From Hoeflea algicola (lineage in GTDB: Bacteria; Pseudomonadota; Alphaproteobacteria; Rhizobiales; Rhizobiaceae), in contig NZ_JAOVZR010000001.1 of the NCBI RefSeq assembly GCF_026619415.1, positions 1 through 64,000 on the forward strand: 64,000 nt of DNA, given 5' to 3'. Made by a program: the position numbers and the translations under genes. The notes below the pieces were generated by a model that made no database searches, had not been told where the DNA came from, and worked only from the letters and a program-made list of their open reading frames with translations. Position 1 is the stretch's first letter; the number at the start of each line of letters is the position of its first letter. Positions 62,357 through 64,000 of this stretch are shown piece after piece.

Positions 62357-63361
62357 ATGCAAAATCCCGTTCTTGTTGAAGTTACCCGTGGCCAGATGGT
62401 GGAAAGCCGTCACCGCGGCATGGTGTCGGTCGTCGACAGTGATGGCGCCACGGTGATGGCGCTTGGCGATGTCGAAAGCCCGGTATTTCCCCGCTCGGCG
62501 GTCAAGTCGATGCAGGCGTTGCTGCTGGTCGAATCCGGCGCGGCGGACGCCTATGGCTTTGGCGACAAGGAACTCGCACTTGCCTGTTCATCGCATTCCG
62601 GCGAACCGGAACACATCGCGCTTGCCGGCCAGATGGTGGCGCGCGCAGGCCTGTCGGAGGCCGATTTTGAATGCGGGTCACACTGGAGCTTCGAGCCCAA
62701 GGTATTGATCGACCAGGTTCGCGCCGGTCCCAAGCCAAATCAGCTCGGCAACAATTGCTCGGGCAAGCACGCCGGTTTCCTGTGCCTGTCCTGCCACGCC
62801 GGCGTCGATCACCACGGCTATGTCGGCTATGATCATTTCGTCCAGTCGTCGATCCGCGATGTCATGGCCGATCTCACCGGCACACCGTTGGGCCATGACA
62901 ATTGCGGCACGGATGGCTGCTCGATCCCCACCTATGCGTCCCCGCTTGCCAGCATTGCCCATGGCTTTGCCCGCATGGTCTCGGGCACGGGTCTCGGCCC
63001 CGAACGTGCCAAGGCCGCCAAACGTCTGATGGCGTCCTGCATGGCCGAACCGTTTTATGTCGCGGGCACCGGGCGCGCCTGCACCGAGCTGATGCAAATG
63101 GCGCCGGGTCGGATCTTTGCCAAGACCGGTGCCGAAGGCGTGTTCTGCGCGACGCTTCCGGAGAAGGGCTATGGAATCGCGCTCAAATGCGAGGATGGCG
63201 CCACCCGCGGTGCCGAAGCCATGATCGGCGCGGTGCTGGCCAAACTGTTTGCCGATGATGAAGAGTTGTCATCCAGGCTTGCCGATTGGTCGCGCAAGAC
63301 GATGAAAAACTGGAACGGCATCGAAGTAGGCCACATCCGCCCGGCAGGCGACCTGGCCTGA
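62357..63361 (+). CDS. L-asparaginase, R. etli type
   Basis: ATG 62357 follows AGGAAG; the frame to 62240 is not used. The 334-residue protein has SAVKSMQALLLVES with Ser47 and Lys50, SSHSGEPEH with Ser79, and NNCSGKHAGF with Cys. These match the Ser-Lys active site of the R. etli asparaginase class, which is unrelated to E. coli AnsA/B. It hydrolyses asparagine to aspartate and ammonia. Confidence 0.9.
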   Translation: MQNPVLVEVTRGQMVESRHRGMVSVVDSDGATVMALGDVESPVFPRSAVKSMQALLLVESGAADAYGFGDKELALACSSHSGEPEHIALAGQMVARAGLSEADFECGSHWSFEPKVLIDQVRAGPKPNQLGNNCSGKHAGFLCLSCHAGVDHHGYVGYDHFVQSSIRDVMADLTGTPLGHDNCGTDGCSIPTYASPLASIAHGFARMVSGTGLGPERAKAAKRLMASCMAEPFYVAGTGRACTELMQMAPGRIFAKTGAEGVFCATLPEKGYGIALKCEDGATRGAEAMIGAVLAKLFADDEELSSRLADWSRKTMKNWNGIEVGHIRPAGDLA

Positions 63362-63479
63362 TCCGGTTGCTCCAGGCAAGGGGCGGCGTGCCGCTTGGCC
63401 TTGAACCATTGGTGCGCGGCCTCTATGTCGGGTGACTGGCTCGTTGCGAGCCCCGTGCATTCCGACCCTGGAGTTCTCC

Positions 63480-64000
63480 TTGTCCGTATTCAAGAATCTG
63501 CCTGCAGCCCCGGTTGCTGAAAAGCGCCCGGTCACCGATACCCGTCATGGCGTCACCCGTAGCGACGACTATGCCTGGATGCGCGATGACAACTGGCAGG
63601 TCATGTTCAAGGACCCGTCTTTGCTCGATCCGGCGATACGGACTCATCTGGAAGCCGAAAATGCCTATAACCAGGCAGCCATGGCCGACACCGAGGCCTT
63701 GCAGAAGACCCTGTTTGCCGAAATGCGCGGCCGCATCAAGGAAGATGACAGTTCGGTGCCCGCACCCGATGGGCCATGGCTTTACGGCGTCCGCTTCATC
63801 ACCGGCGGTGAGCAACCCAAATATTTTCGCATCCCCCGCGATGGCGGCGACGAACAGATCATGCTCGATGGCGATCTGGAGGCCAAGGACAAGGCCTATT
63901 TCCGGCTGGCCGGCACCGGCCACGCGCCCGATCACGCTGCAATGATCTGGGGCTATGACGACAAGGGCTCGGAATTCTACACCCTCAAGGTGCGTGATCT
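63480..64000 (+). CDS. Prolyl oligopeptidase family protein, oligopeptidase B-like (3' truncated by window)
   Basis: TTG 63480 follows GGAG at six bases and opens a frame that runs off the right edge. The 173 visible residues contain TRHGVTRSDDYAWMRDDNWQ, which matches the start of oligopeptidase B (PtrB) propeller domains. Only the N-terminal propeller part is present; the catalytic Ser-Asp-His lie outside. The family cleaves after basic residues in short peptides. Confidence 0.75.
   Translation, partial: MSVFKNLPAAPVAEKRPVTDTRHGVTRSDDYAWMRDDNWQVMFKDPSLLDPAIRTHLEAENAYNQAAMADTEALQKTLFAEMRGRIKEDDSSVPAPDGPWLYGVRFITGGEQPKYFRIPRDGGDEQIMLDGDLEAKDKAYFRLAGTGHAPDHAAMIWGYDDKGSEFYTLKVRD

Overview
The window looks like high-GC alphaproteobacterial chromosome, probably Hyphomicrobiales (Rhizobiaceae/Phyllobacteriaceae-like). 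Supporting signs are a betI-betC-betB-betA choline-sulfate operon, an R. etli-type L-asparaginase, znuA divergent from znuCB-zur, and an APS-reductase-type cysH beside cysDN. Genus is not determined; this is inference from gene content only.

1 to about 14,470: the right-hand part of a siphophage-type prophage. It reads tape-measure C-terminus, two tail-tip proteins, NlpC/P60-like peptidase, tail tip/host-specificity protein, three small tandem related proteins, a long collagen-plus-beta-helix tail fibre/spike, an antisense methyltransferase 'moron', then lysis genes (lambda-R-like endolysin with a C-terminal membrane domain, overlapping spanin pair, small membrane coiled-coil protein). A convergent leftward operon of seven very small genes and a short rightward operon share a control region near 13,541-13,698. 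The prophage ends at an attR formed by the 3' half of a tRNA-Pro(CGG) at 14,470-14,516. Integrase and repressor are not in the window.

14,517-40,400: chromosome. LysR regulator; liv-type ABC transporter (binding protein, two ATPases, two permeases); idi; MFS transporter; RND efflux pair; quinone oxidoreductase; DUF808 membrane protein; the zinc uptake locus znuA/znuC-znuB-zur with two operator-like palindromes; a methyltransferase; catalase; and sulfate assimilation cysN-cysD-cysH with cysQ opposite.

40,400-45,400: an accessory, locally AT-rich patch. It holds a PilZ protein, a secreted DUF930 protein, an unrecognised 454-residue protein, and a complete IS66-type element (43,518-44,892) with perfect 16-bp inverted ends and an 8-bp target duplication that interrupts a gene remnant.

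45,400-64,000: betICBA with a palindromic operator; a translationally coupled cytochrome P450-methyltransferase pair; L,D-transpeptidase lipoprotein; GST; second PilZ protein; thiolase-SDR pair; PLP-dependent decarboxylase; EamA exporter divergent from a MarR regulator over a palindrome; PG-binding/CHAP amidase; asparaginase; and the start of an oligopeptidase B-like gene cut by the window edge. Choline-sulfate breakdown, sulfate activation/reduction and PAP removal form a coherent sulfur and osmoprotectant theme.
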